A program made the translations under genes and the position numbers. 64,000 nucleotides of DNA from NCBI GenBank assembly GCA_964036275.1, contig OZ038435.1:27261521-27325520 (forward strand). The letters are read 5' to 3'. The notes beneath the pieces are model-generated. The model ran no database searches and was not told the DNA's origin. It was given only the letters and a program-made list of their open reading frames with translations. This DNA comes from Litoditis marina (lineage: Eukaryota > Nematoda > Chromadorea > Rhabditida > Rhabditidae). How positions within the stretch are numbered: the stretch's first letter is position 1; the number at the start of each line of letters is the position of its first letter. Below, piece by piece: positions 14,795 through 27,211 of this stretch.

Positions 14795-16790
14795 ATGGAA
14801 TCTTCTATTGGATCTGCAGATCGGCCGGATTTCGAGGAGCCTCGACTGGATGTTCAGGGATTTGTTGTCAGTTTCTCAACACACGTTCAAATTTCATCCG
14901 AATTGACCAGTTCTTTCTCGCCTCTCGCTACTGGCGAACAATGTTAGATATTTGCCGCTGAACGACTCTTTACAAATGAGAAATTTTATTACACCGTACT
15001 CAATGCTGGTGTAGCGTGTGTCCACGTATTTGGCTGCCAGTGTACACTTAAAATTCAAAATTGGAACGTAAAAACTTTTTTTGTAGTATGATCCACTTTC
15101 AATTGTCACGAACGAATGTATTTAACGAGGAAATTTACCGTACATTCCAGGTGGATTATTTCTCTTGGCGAATAGAACAGGATGGAAACGAGTGGTTTGA
15201 AAGGCCAGAACTCCCATACGGATTACAGCCTGAGTATTTAGCCATGAGGTAGGTTCTTTCAGGCTTTTGTTTATGTGGCTTGTTCAAAATCATATTCAAG
15301 TTATATTTATACTGTATTAAACTCGCAACGCGCTCTGTTAATTACAAATTCGCGTTTGGTCGAAACTGTATTGCAACAAATCTAGAGATATAGTGGGCCC
15401 AGAAGAGACGTCAGACGACGAGAGGTAAATCAATATATATGACAGCCACGCTGTATAAACAGTAATTTACTGTTTTGCAACGAAGCTTGTTCTGAGTACG
15501 ATACCCAATGATCCAGTTTTATCTGGCTATTCATTTATCTAGTTCGGTGGTAATATGCTATTCTATAAATAACAGGAATGTTTAGGAAATTGGGGACCAT
15601 TTTCGAGCGAAGGCACAAGGATGAGTTGAAGGATTTCGCTTTGGAACTGCTGGAAGACGAAAATCTATCCTTCTCACGATACTGTGACGTGAGTTTTCTC
15701 AATATTCGAAAACTATTCTTAAGGTAGTTCTATTCAGAGATTAATGCGATGCCAACTCCAACAATAACTTCGTTTTGCTGTTAAGTGTAAGCCCTCTCCT
15801 CTAATTCTTTCTGTTCAGATATTGGAAGAATTCGGTCGTGTAGAGAACGAGGAAGCTCGAGGAATGTCCTACGGAAGAATGGTAGGTAACAGGAATTTTT
15901 CGAACCAGAACCAGAATGATAACATGGTTCATGAATCTGTTTCAATCTGTTGAAATAAAAAAAAATTGTCACGAATGTGATAAAAAAGTTCAATGCGCTT
16001 ATTACATGTATCTTTATCGAACTCAATAGCTTTTTTTTTGAAGAAACTCTGGGCTCTGCTTCATCGAAAGTACGCTCTTTTTCTTAGAAAGAAGTTAACT
16101 AATCCATCAGTTCCCCATTTAACAACAATTGACATTTCAAACTATAGAGGGTGAAAAGTGTTTTTTTTCGTTTCAGTTTTTCTCCTATTTATCACTGACG
16201 CATACGTTGTTAAGGTCGGAATTTTCGCCTTCGGTGGTGTGGTGGCTGCTGAGATGGTATCACATGGTCAGCGGAGAGAAGTCCAACAAGTCGTCTTGTA
16301 CACATCACGTTTCATCGATGCACGCATTCGACTCACGTGGACTATTGATGAACGCAGCTGGGTGGGTCACACCTTGAACGACGAACCTCTTTTGAGATCT
16401 GCAAACTCCACTTCAAATCTCCAAACCTAATATAGGCTCCGAATCAAAAAAAGACTACGTTAGATTGGAACTAAGGAAGGAGAGGGGCCTAAAAAGTTAC
16501 TATATGGTAGTTTCTGATATTAGCAGCGGTGTGTCAAAACTAATAGCATGTGTTTCTGCACTGCATGAAGTGAGATATACTGTATTCTGTCTGCTTACTC
16601 TACTCGTACTTGTATACCCGTAATGTTTCAGGCGAAGTTCATGTTGATGGCGGGCGACATAACGCGTCGGGACGAGCGTTCTAAGGCGGAGGCGTCTCGT
16701 CGCCAGAGTCGGCGGTGGAGTATGATTGTCGGGGCGGCCATTGTGGGCGTGGGCGCCATTATTGGCACTAAGGCACTGCTCACCAAGTAG
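14795..16790 (+). CDS. ced-9: Bcl-2 family apoptosis regulator, CED-9 type, 6 exons
   Basis: By family knowledge, CED-9 sits on the outer mitochondrial membrane, holds CED-4 inactive and is displaced by the BH3 protein EGL-1. Exons: 14795-14866, 15151-15248, 15586-15688, 15819-15881, 16215-16361, 16632-16790; 213 aa. Visible parts: a BH4-like start (EEPRLDVQGFVVDYFSWRI, about 14-32), the segment LGTIFERRHKDEL, BH1 (MSYGRMVGIFAFGGVVAAEM, about 107-126), BH2 (TWTIDERSW), a basic stretch (RRQSRRWSM) and a C-terminal membrane anchor (IVGAAIVGVGAIIGTKALL). Exon 1 ends with a GTCAGT donor. C. elegans CED-9 is 280 aa; the N-terminal part before BH4 is much shorter here (about 13 residues), with an in-frame TGA upstream of the ATG. 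It is downstream of SDHC, as in the C. elegans ced-9 operon. Confidence 0.94.
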
Positions 16791-17125
16791 ATCTTCACTT
16801 GTCTCCCATGCATTGTTTTGTTTTCATTGTTGTAGTTGTGCCTTTGTGAGTGCGAAGGTTACAACATCAATATCAGCCATTGCTCATGACTTGCTTGTAC
16901 TCTCCTTCTCCTACGAGTTTTTGCCTTTTCATTGTTTTTCTCTAATATCAGACATTTAATATATAATTTTCTCTATGTACAAAGTTTGCTTTGTTTTTAT
17001 CCGTTCTGCATATAATGAATTGTATTTATTGGAATGTTTGTGCGTTCATTCGAAATTTTCGGTATTTTTGGAACCCAACAGTTTTTTCTTCCACAATTCC
17101 AAGAAAATGCAAAAAGAATTAATAA
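16791..17125. other. Convergent 3' flank between CED-9 and ARPC2
   Basis: T-rich 3' flank of the CED-9 gene with variant poly(A)-like strings (AATATATAAT near 16958) but no plus-strand AATAAA. No coding sequence is seen. Confidence 0.4.
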
Positions 17126-17131
17126 TTTATT
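17126..17131 (-). promoter_or_regulatory. Polyadenylation signal of ARPC2
   Basis: AATAAA on the minus strand, 70 bases beyond the ARPC2 stop codon; good position for a nematode 3' end. Confidence 0.65.
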
Positions 17132-17200
17132 GAAGAAATTGTACAATATGAAAAGCATTTCTTACAACGTAGCATAGAAGTGAAGCTGCCTGGGTGCTGT

Positions 17201-20200
17201 CTAGCTGGCTTGGAATGTTCGACCACTGAAAGTACACAAGTTTCCAAATGAGCCCGAACAAAAAGGTTTCACTAAGTAACCGGCCACAAATAAAGCAACC
17301 ACTGTGGAACGTACGAAAAAGGAAACGGTTCCGGATCAGCTAATCAGGAATTCAGTTCCTGATGAAACGGTGGTTCAGCTGCTCTGCATATCACGTGAAT
17401 GCGTATCCTGCAAAATACCCAAGTACAACAAACCTATAGGTCTTCTTCTCACTCTTCGTCTCTGGCTTAGCACGGTTGAGCACCTTGAGGAAGTCACTTG
17501 TTTTGGAGCGCATACGAGAATGCATGTAGGCCTGAAAATATAGCAGTAAAGTTACTTGGACAACACTTTTTTGAACTTGTAGCAACGTTTTGACAACAAA
17601 ACTATTGTACCAACGTTTCGATAACAAAACTTCTGAACCAATTTTTTGACAACAAAACTTTTGGACCAACGTTTTTACAACGAAACTTCTGAACCAATGT
17701 TTTGTCAACAAAACTTCTGAACCAATGTTTTGTCAACAAAACTTCTCAATCAATGTTTTGTCAACAAAACTTCTCAACCAATTTTTTGACAACACAACTT
17801 TTGCACCGACGTTTTGACAACAACACTTCTGAACCAAAACCATTGATGATACTAGTTTGGATAGCGAGAATCTGATAAAGTACCTTGGAACACTTGATAT
17901 GATAGTGAAGATAATCCCGGAAGGTGTGGATCAGATCGATGGTATTTTCACGTGCCTTCTTATTCGTATGGCGTGGGAACAGTACTGAAGAATACCAGAT
18001 TTTCAGAAAACCATAAACATAATGAAGTTCGCTCAATACGAAAGATATTTAATACTAGTATTTTATACGTTTATTTTAGTATTTTATTTTGTACTTTGGA
18101 AAACAACTCGAGCTGTCGGTGAGCGCAATAGCAGACGGATTCGCTCCTCACATCGACAATCTGCTCAAATGTTGATAATCACGAAAAACAAACTACCGTT
18201 TCGCCAAAACCGAGAAAGTTCTTTTTTCGTTGCAGAATCATCAATTTTCGCGTGTTCATATCTAAAAACGGATTACTTTTTGCGAATAGTCGGACCGCAC
18301 TGATGTATGAATGTTGATCAGTGTGGAAGAAAGTAATAGGAAACTAGAGCGCACCGAACGTGATGTATCCGACATTGTCTCCAGTTCTCGCTCCCGGTTG
18401 ATCCCTCAACTCCAAAGGGGGTTCTCCCAATGAATATAAAACTGCCGGTGCAGTTTGACTCGCCTTTCGCCCTTCACGGAATTCCTAGAACGGCAATGTG
18501 GGAGGATAGATTTCAGAACAATTTAAGAGTGTTTACTGTTACTTACGTTCACCAAAGCAATATTCGCAATTCGTAGATTATTGAACTGTCTCATTTAGAA
18601 CATTGTATTTCCGCGTACGAGGAAGACATAGGCATGTTTTTGTTACGCGACCTTCGCGCACCGAAAGCGGCTTTTTGCATTTAAACCTCAATTATACAGC
18701 AAGAAGACTGTCTCATGGACCTGAATAGTTAATGGTTGTTAGCAATTGTGGAAATATCGACTTCTACGATTAAAATAAAACGCAAAGTTACCATGCTCTA
18801 GAGTTGCTACTTTGAAGAAACTAAAGCTATTCAACGCATTGTGTATCAATGTAAATACCTGCAGAAACACTTTTCCAATGATGACATCATCAGGATCTCT
18901 GAAGATGGTACTGAAGATTACAGTAACCCGGTCTGCCTTTGCTTCTATGTACCTGAAAATTGATAATTTTTCAAAATTCGATGCTAATGAGAACACGTCT
19001 CACTCTATTTTTTTCACACTATTTCAACTAGGAGGTCAAAAAGCGCTGTTTATGAAACATGTTCAAATGCTGACATATGACCAAATGAAATGAATAACGA
19101 CACTAGGTTGGCAGCAAATCTAACAACCACGTGACAACTGGTACGACTCTAATGTCACGTTTTCGTCTTCCGCTATGCAGTACCGAATCGAATCGTATTT
19201 TATTATTTCTGATGTTGTAGTTCCACAAATGAGTCAGAAAGGCCGAAATCGTGTCAGCTGGCAGCAGTACTAACGACAAAAATCCAATTATTGTAAAACT
19301 TACAACAGAGATTTACACCTGTCATGTGATTTTTTTATTCTGTCACATATGATTATTTTATTCTTATTCGCAATGCTACCAACCCGCCAAACTAGCATAT
19401 TTGTTTACTAGCGCGCGGCCTAAAACACCAACATGAACAAATACAAGATGGGTCATAAATATGGTATGTGTACGGAACAGATAAAAAGCCAGCTCACCAC
19501 GCAGCGCGCTAGAATTCGATATACGACCGCGATATGCAACTTACGGTTTGGAATTAGAACTTAGAGAGATACCAGAATTCAAATGAAGGCTAGCACAATG
19601 TTTTAATTGAAAACTCCAAATCGAGGTAGAGGTGAAACATTAACATATCACTCGTTTTACCTAACTGTTCCAAATGATGGTAACTCTCGTACTGAAAGGT
19701 GTCTTTACTTCTCCATTATGAGCATAAAACAAGTGATGAAGCCACACAATGTTGTTCTTTAGTCCTTTGTAAGAGTGTGTGATCGTAAAATGATAAAATA
19801 GATGGTATACTGCATGTGGAACCCACATAGTTTCGTCTTCTCTGTAATTGATGATGGCCCGTTTCTGACCCTCTTGGCCAGCTTCTTGGAACTCGAAATA
19901 TTTCTCGAACACCGTTGCAAAGCAGTTTCGCTTCAGACCAGAAGCTTTGAGAACTGAAAGGAAAATATTAGAAGCACGGGATTGGAACCTGGGGAAGGGA
20001 AAATTACAAGCCCAGAAACTAATTTACAAATGTAAGTACCTATCATGAATGAGCCCAAATTTGCATTTCACTATATAAGGTATTCGAATTGGAATGCGTA
20101 TCGGATATTTGGAATGCAATGATATTGAGAATCCACCCAATGCTAGGGAGAAGATACTCTCACTGACGAAGCGAAACTGCGAAACACTAAATACAAACAT

Positions 20201-22181
20201 CCAAACTCCAAAACGCCCGAGAAAACTCAAATACAACTGTTTTCGTGATTTCGTCCACATATTAGTCAATGTGTTTTGATTCAGAATGTAGGAAATTTCA
20301 CATATTTTCATGTGCGGGTCCTGTTCTCAATACTTGTTCTGGCGTTGGGAGATAAACTCACTCAGTTCAGTACAGTCCGCCGGGAGAGTGGTGAGATCGT
20401 AAAGTATGGACACATTGAAACCTGGCTCGGGCTCAGTCAAACGATCTCCATATTCTCGACGGATCAACTACAATGAGAAACATAACATTGATCAATGTAA
20501 GTGAATCAATAACCCAGTAAGGTTGTCCGAGTAGCGAGAAAAAAATCAGAAAACGGACTACTTTTTGCTAAAAATAGGACATTTGTCTGTTTTTGATGGA
20601 AAATCATTAATTTGCAGTTATTTTAATCTTAAAACTAACTCCTCGTGTAGAATAGTCAAACGGTACTGGTGTGAGCATGGATACAATTATGTGTATTTTT
20701 ATGTCAAGCTCAAAAAAGTTCGAAGTTTTACAGACTATTTCACTAGTTTACTCCTAACAACTAGGACAGAAACCTGTCTTAGTCTCTGATTTTTAGCTGA
20801 CTATATGTACATGTAGAAGATATATGTTACATTGAAGGGCAACAAAACATAATGTCCCATTTGATTGAACTCACTGCATCCGCTCCGTGCTCTTGTAGCT
20901 CCTTGAAAAACTTCAGAGAGATGCTCAGCTGAAAACAGAAACATGAAGTATTTGTCAGCAAATTACAAATCGTGTTTGGGAACTGATAAAAGGAAACAAG
21001 CACAGAAACTTAACCGCATCGGAATTTCATTCCTAGTTCTGACCCCTCTATACTGCTACTCAAATGGAGAGTCATGTCAGAAAAGAGGCGAATTCACTGG
21101 AGAACCGGGTCCTTTCCGAACCAAACCGCGAATCGGTCACTGGAGAACCGAACCGACAGAACCGAACCGCCTTTTAAACCAACCGGTTTTTCAGTGAATG
21201 CTTCGAGCCGAACAGACATTAATCATTAATTGAACGAGCAAGTCGTAGACAAGGTAAAATGAGTGGATATCGGTTCGGTTCGAAGCATTCACTGGAGAAC
21301 CGGTCGGTTCCGAACTGCGGTTCAGTCGGTTCGGTTCGGTTCTCCAGTGACTGGTTCACGATTCGGTTCGGGAAGGAAGGACCCGGTTCTCCAGTCAATT
21401 GGCCCAGAAAAGATAAGAGCTATAGATAAAACTACTGATGCGTTACCATGTTTCAAATAAATTACGCATTTACTGCTAAAGAGCAAGATCAATGGAGCTT
21501 TTTACATAATACACGGATTTTACCCTGATTTTTGATCTGTCTCCATCCGGATTGGACATGTGATACAAAACTCCATCGAAATCAGCGAAATTGACATCTA
21601 CTGCGTCGTGTTTGCCCCTGGAAAACCGAGCTCATATGGGTTCAATTTCAATCAACAGAAGTTCTTTATATGGACTTCAGGATCAGGCCGTGACCACACA
21701 ATGAGACACAGCTCCAACTCAGTTTGATATTGCAGAAACCTATCAACATACCCCAGTAATAGTAAAGCTGTCGAAACCGTTGAAAAAATATTAAAAAACG
21801 GAATACTTTTTGTCGGCAACATGGAAATTCGTGTAAGTTTGACACAAAATCGTTAATTTTCACGTTTTAACGCGGAAAACAGAATACTCATCATCGACTA
21901 GCCAGACCTTACTGGTGTATGCCTATCAACCAATAATGCAATATGCAATGTGCCGATTATGGAATCAAGTATCAAGCTATAAGCATTTGTTTTCCTATCT
22001 AAAGATACCAAAAGATAAATGATTGGTCTTCTCAACATATCAAACACTTTTCCAACTGTCCAACTGGATAAATAGCTATAGCAAAAAATATAAGACGAAA
22101 AACCCACCCTTCAAGAGCATTTTTGAACTTCAGCTCAAAAATCTCCGCAATAATCCGATTGTTCTGTTCTAAGAGAATCAT
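17201..22181 (-). CDS. arx-4: Arp2/3 complex subunit 2 (ARPC2, p34-Arc), 10 exons
   Basis: Core scaffold subunit of the Arp2/3 complex; with ARPC4 it contacts the mother actin filament in branched actin nucleation. Exons on the minus strand: 22181-22108, 21617-21524, 20928-20875, 20467-20362, 19953-19827, 18952-18859, 18484-18355, 17984-17884, 17531-17434, 17225-17201. They give 300 aa, the same as human ARPC2. Landmarks in order: [122 protein letters not shown] and the terminal GRTF. The last exon is only 25 bases, so reading straight through exon 9 gives a false C-terminus. Introns hold a 28-bp minisatellite and several inverted-repeat elements. Confidence 0.97.
17557..17840. repeat. 28-bp minisatellite in ARPC2 intron 8
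   Basis: About ten imperfect copies of a 28-base unit, CAACAAAACTTCTGAACCAA followed by TGTTTTGT, lie between the last 101-base and 98-base coding exons of ARPC2. The minus-strand frame through it reads as repeated FCCQ/VVKTL-like peptides. However, a 28-base unit shifts frame every copy and the true splice sites exclude it. Confidence 0.85.
21091..21401. mobile_element. Inverted-repeat element rich in GAACCG, ARPC2 intron 2
   Basis: Arms at about 21091-21212 and 21267-21401 are reverse complements. Each contains repeated CACTGGAGAACCG and CCGAACCG blocks, so the arms are also internally repetitive. AATT flanks both outer edges, a possible target duplication. There is no coding capacity; it is a MITE or foldback element inside the intron between ARPC2 exons 2 and 3. 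Confidence 0.75.
21746..21921. mobile_element. MITE of the CATACCCCAGTAA family, ARPC2 intron 1
   Basis: Left end CATACCCCAGTAA and right end TTACTGGTGTATG are near-perfect inverted termini. The body contains AAAACGG...ACTTTTTG and GTTAATTTTCACG segments shared with other copies at 34667-34829, about 31374-31560 and 20510-20610. Single ends of the family occur near 18285-18310 and 23918-23944. No transposase is encoded. Confidence 0.75.
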
Positions 22182-22672
22182 CCCTGCAATGAAGTAATGA
22201 ACTGAATCTTACAAAACACAAGGAACTGGTAAAGGTTCGAGGGATGAAAACAGCATGAAATCGCCAAACCAAAGACTTGCTCACTCTGCTGCATAGATCA
22301 TAGACCACACGATGTATCGATATCTATAATGTTTTCAAAGACAAATATGGCAATACTACGTTTCCGTATAATGAGACAGAAGCTAAATTAATGAAGGAAA
22401 AAGAGGGTCTATTTTGTTGTATTGTGTAATTGATAACACGTGCAAAATTGATCTTTGGTCAAAGTTGTCAGTAATGTGCTTGAAATCTTCGCTCATTAAA
22501 ATACCGATCACAACACTTAAAATGCAACAATAACGAACATACATAACCAAAATAGAAGTTGAAAGTTCAAAAGATGAGTCACGAAATTTTGATGCGGCGT
22601 TTTCGCCAGCCGTTTGATGGAAAACACTGTGGGTGGCGTTCACCGTACGCCTAAATTGATTCAAATATTTTG

Positions 22673-22696
22673 AAGGTACTGTAATACTCTGGTCTC
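22673..22696 (+). repeat. 24-base sequence shared with the DHX35 promoter region, copy 1
   Basis: GGTACTGTAATACTCTGGTC with two matching bases on each side is identical to 32739-32762, in the same orientation. This copy lies about 490 bp upstream of the ARPC2 start codon. Flanks on both sides differ between the copies. Confidence 0.6.
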
Positions 22697-25600
22697 ATGA
22701 TCAAACTCAAAAGTTGACTATAAATAGGTTTCAGTTTATGACGTCACTGTTCGGGTTTTTGTTGAATTTCCTCTTTATTTCTTCGTTCAGTTTCTCATTT
22801 TAGTTAGTTTAAACGATAATTTTAGTATTTTTTACTGTTTGTATTGTTATAATTTCTTGAACTAACTGTTACAGTAAATGTTACGAATAATAGTCCTTCT
22901 TTATAAAATTTTATAGTTTCAATGCTGCATATACATCCTTTTTTCTTGTTTCACCTAGTTACTTTTCAACCAAATTTGTTCACAAAGTGGTTAGGCTTTG
23001 GATCACTTGAATTCTTGAATACCTTTACTTCTGCCCATGTACCTCTACTTTCTATTATGCTTTCATGATCAGGTTTTGGCATCGTTGTCTGGTTCTCTAA
23101 CGGAATGTCGACCTACTTGTATACATTTTCCTCTGCGTTTCGTCATTTCATTTGCGTTATTGCTTCCTCTTCTACTGATGAACATAGTAGGCATGTATAT
23201 CGTCTTTGCCAGTCATTTCATAAGTTGGCAACGAAGGCGTTTATACCCATAATAAGTTTTTATATATTTCAGGTGTCAAGCTGGTGTCCGTTCGGAATTA
23301 TTATTGATTCTTCTTGGAATATGGTTCAATGATGCGCTGCATTGATATTGGTGAGTTTTTTTTTCAAATTTGTTATCTTCTTATTTCATCAGGCAGACAG
23401 ACAGTGCTATTAGGTAGATCAACGGCCCTGTTCACCTTCAACACGCATACCACATTTGAGTAGTCCCATTCTTTGGCGGTTGGCGCATTAGGTCGATGAC
23501 TATGGGCACCCAGGGCTTTCGGGCTACCAAGTACGACCCCTCAGTCTCTCCGGACTATACGCTTTTCCGTTTCTTAGATCATCGAGTACTGACATAGGAG
23601 AGAGGACGTTTTAGCTATTAAACGTATCGTTGTTTTGGCTGATAGCGTTCTTTTGGAGGGTCAGAATTGAGAAAGTCAGATATCTAACTGTAGATATTAG
23701 CATTAGTAAGCCACTACTGTTATCGTTTTCAAGATAGAATTAGAATTGACGAAGCATTGTTTGATCGATAATTCCTTGACTACACAAAATTTCGACCCCT
23801 ATAATTCACGTAGATTTGTTTGTGAACCGCTCTCCCATAAGAGATTTTGGCTGTGTATGAGCAAATTCATTGATGTTCACGTATTTAAATCGAAAAACGG
23901 GCTCATTTCAAAGAATAGTCAGACCTTACTGGTGTATTTGTTTACTTCTGAGTCTTCTGACTCTATTGTTCTGAAATCGACGCTTTTTAGCTCGCGACCG
24001 CTACATTTTCACCACCCGAGTGACCATCTTAGCACGTTCTAGGTATCATGTGAGCTGTATTCAGTGAATAAGATATCTCCGATAGGGAAAACAAGCGTAC
24101 GTTGTACGTCGAATACAAATACATTGAATGTTAACTGACAAAGTTTTAATTGTCTCTCGGATAAGCATTTTTAATTTCATTCATTTGAGTAAAACTATAA
24201 GAAACATCCTGTACTGGGCTGTTTTAGGGTAGTTTTGCGTTTTTCATTCACTAATTACTACGTTTCATTCAATTATCGAGACAGGATCTGAGCCTTCCTA
24301 GTAGGATGCCTAGAACAATTGGTTTTGTGACGTCAGACGTCATAGGCTCTGTTTATCGATCTCATAATTCGATAGGGGATTTCCGTATATCATGAGGATC
24401 TTTCCATGTGGGATATGTTGCTATGTTAAAAACAGTAAAACGTTTACCGCTCACGGTTCAGAATGTGTAGCGTAGTATGATAATGTTTAGGTTGAGGCAA
24501 TCCCTTTATTTACGAGTAACAGCTTCATTCAACTCCTAATCAATAATCATATACTCATGTGACCAACTTTGACAGGGGTATTGCTGTGTCAAGTTTGAAA
24601 TCGAAAAATATCATGGGTTCCGGCTGCGAATGGCACAGGTGTCTACTATTTCGAAGTTTTCTCCATCAAAAGTAAGGGTTTAGGTTGCATTGTGAGTGAG
24701 ATGTGCTAGTAGCCATTCGTCGAAATGGCGGTTCAGTTGAACCTCTCAAAGAATTGATTTGGTTGTGTTTTTTGTTAGCTCTCGGGGTTTTGTAAACTAT
24801 CGTAGTTCATCATATAGGTATTTAGTAGCAGTTTGATTTTAATACGGTAAAAAGTTTTCTCACCTTCTATATAAACCCTACTGAATGGCTTATAAAATTG
24901 CTACTTGCAACACTGGCTACTGTACGTTCTAGCGACGCTACTATCCATTTTGTTCGCTTTCTAGAACACGGCTCACTATTTCTGAATATGGCACCCCTTT
25001 TTCAATTCCGTGGCGTCAATTGACTGTTTCCTCAAACAGTCTAGTTTGACAGAATAGCGACCTTTCTCTTAAAGTTGTGAACGTAGAAAGAATTTCCAGG
25101 AAATATGACAGTCATACTATTCACAGCTGTCCTCCTTTTAGTTTCCCAATGCTGATTGGTTCCAGAGCTCCCTCACACTTCCAAGTCTCAACGTAAGTTG
25201 TTTCGAAAATTTCGGAAAAGAAGTTATCCGCTCCACACCCGCTGCTGCTCATTCCAGGTTTTGCTCCCAATGGTTCCTTAGCTAAGTTTTGTATGCTCTA
25301 AAAATGTAAAGTTTATAGGACGAAATGAAACATGGGTATGGGAGGTTATTGAAAACGTAACCTATCAGGGTAAGGTTGAACTGATTTTCTTGGGCTTTTA
25401 TCCATCTAAGTCTCATAATTATATATTCTTGCTAAATTTACCGTTTTTATGACTATCATTCATCTAAAGCAGTGAAGCGGATTGTGAAAGTGAAATAGCG
25501 TTCATGTTTGCAAGTTAGTACAAATATGAATAACAAATGAAGTATTCTGTTCTGGGATAGGTAAATGTGGGTATCTAGAGGTCGGAAACAATATTGTTCG

Positions 25601-27211
25601 ATTCCCTTATCAGTCAAAATTGAAGGCTGAAGGATCATCAAATGTGTTCCGCTTCGATGCTTTGGCACCATTCAGTGTTGACGACAGTCTCGCGGAATAC
25701 TCTCAAACGTGTAGTTTATTATGAAATAAGGTCTTTCACAGTGCTATATATTGGCGACTGGTGCGTTAATATCAATTAGTTGATGGTTGATAAGGACTAT
25801 TCAAATTAGAAGTGTTCCCTCGCACTCACGAAGTGACAACGAATAGAGTAAGTCCGCAGGGACTGATTTACATTGAAAAGTGAAGCTGTGCTGTATTATT
25901 CAGTCTTTTTTTCAAGTTTCAGGTTGCGGGGTCGCACACATGCTTTCTATTGGATTTTTGGATGGGACGTTCGTTCTTTGGTGCATATATTTGTTTTTAG
26001 TTCATATACTTTTTCAGCTGTTTTTTCTAATTGATCACTTCAGTAGACTTAGAACTTCAAAAAATATTTAACAACCCCCCCCACCTGAAAAGTCAGCCAG
26101 GTGTACGGTTTGTCTGAGAGTATTTTAAACACTCTCAGCTACCCCATCATGTGTCTGACCTTTTTGAACTAACCTCTTTCCTTCACACTTTTTTCATCCC
26201 TCATTCGAATATTAGTCTTTTCTATGTTAAAGTTACATGTTAGGAAATTTGTTTTATTGGTTTTATTGGTTATGAAGTAATAATAATAAAGAGTTTGCTC
26301 ATGGGTACAATATTTGAGTATCATGAGAAAATATGACACGAACAATTGAATTCCTATTGCAAAACGTGTCCCAAACAAAAGATTGTGGGTTCAAAACACA
26401 ATCTTACTAACAAGGGAGCGCATGGGTCAAACTACAACATAGATAAGAGATCAAACTACAAATCGAGGAGGTGCAGATAACAAAAGAACATGCGAAAACA
26501 GAAGTGTTAATAAGGAATATAGTATGACTTCGTATGTATTTCACTGTTATCTACCAAACCACATTACGGATATAACAAGTTAGAACTTCCACTGAGAGTA
26601 CATACTTTCACTATTGTTATTATTAATGAACGTAGAAATGAATGTATGTGTACAGGTTTTGATACATCTGGTTTACATTGATACATTGGTTGATACACCT
26701 GGTGTTTTAGCTCGAAGCTTTCCTTTGAAAAAGTCGTAGTTTTCATGTGAAACCTTATGAAAAGTATGTATCGTTGACGTGGGTGAACTTACCTCATTCG
26801 CACATGTAGTGTGTGAAATCCGGGGAGTATTGCGTGAAACATAGCAAAAATCGTGAATGATCACGGAAACAGTTTCTGTTGTATTTTCCGAAAAAGAAAT
26901 GAGTGTCTAACTGGGTGATTGCCCACAGACTGTTCTCAATAAATTGCCACTTACGCTACTGTCATAGTACACACTTTTTTTGTACAAATATACTATGCAC
27001 TACTGTATTTGATGAACGTACTCATAAACAACCTATGAAATGATATGAATCAGTAGCTGCATATTATTTTGGCCAGTTAGATCATTTCCATAGTCCATAG
27101 AGAACACCGCCTATGTGAGAAACTTATGGAAAAATGCTGTTGTGTCAGTCAGTAAACCTATCATACATGCAGTATGCGCACAATTCTGTAATAGGTAGGT
27201 TGCATAGTTGC

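Noticed and set aside
15392..15422. Possible 31-base microexon in CED-9 intron 2 (flanked by TATAG and GTAAAT)
   Set aside because: Including it breaks the frame into exon 3, and the family sequence joins directly from exon 2 to exon 3 (AMR-KLGTIFE).
17391..17711. 106-codon minus-strand frame including the ARPC2 C-terminal exon
   Set aside because: Only the 98-base exon part is real; the rest is the 28-bp minisatellite upstream and unspliced intron downstream. The true C-terminus is in a separate 25-base exon ending GRTFQAS.
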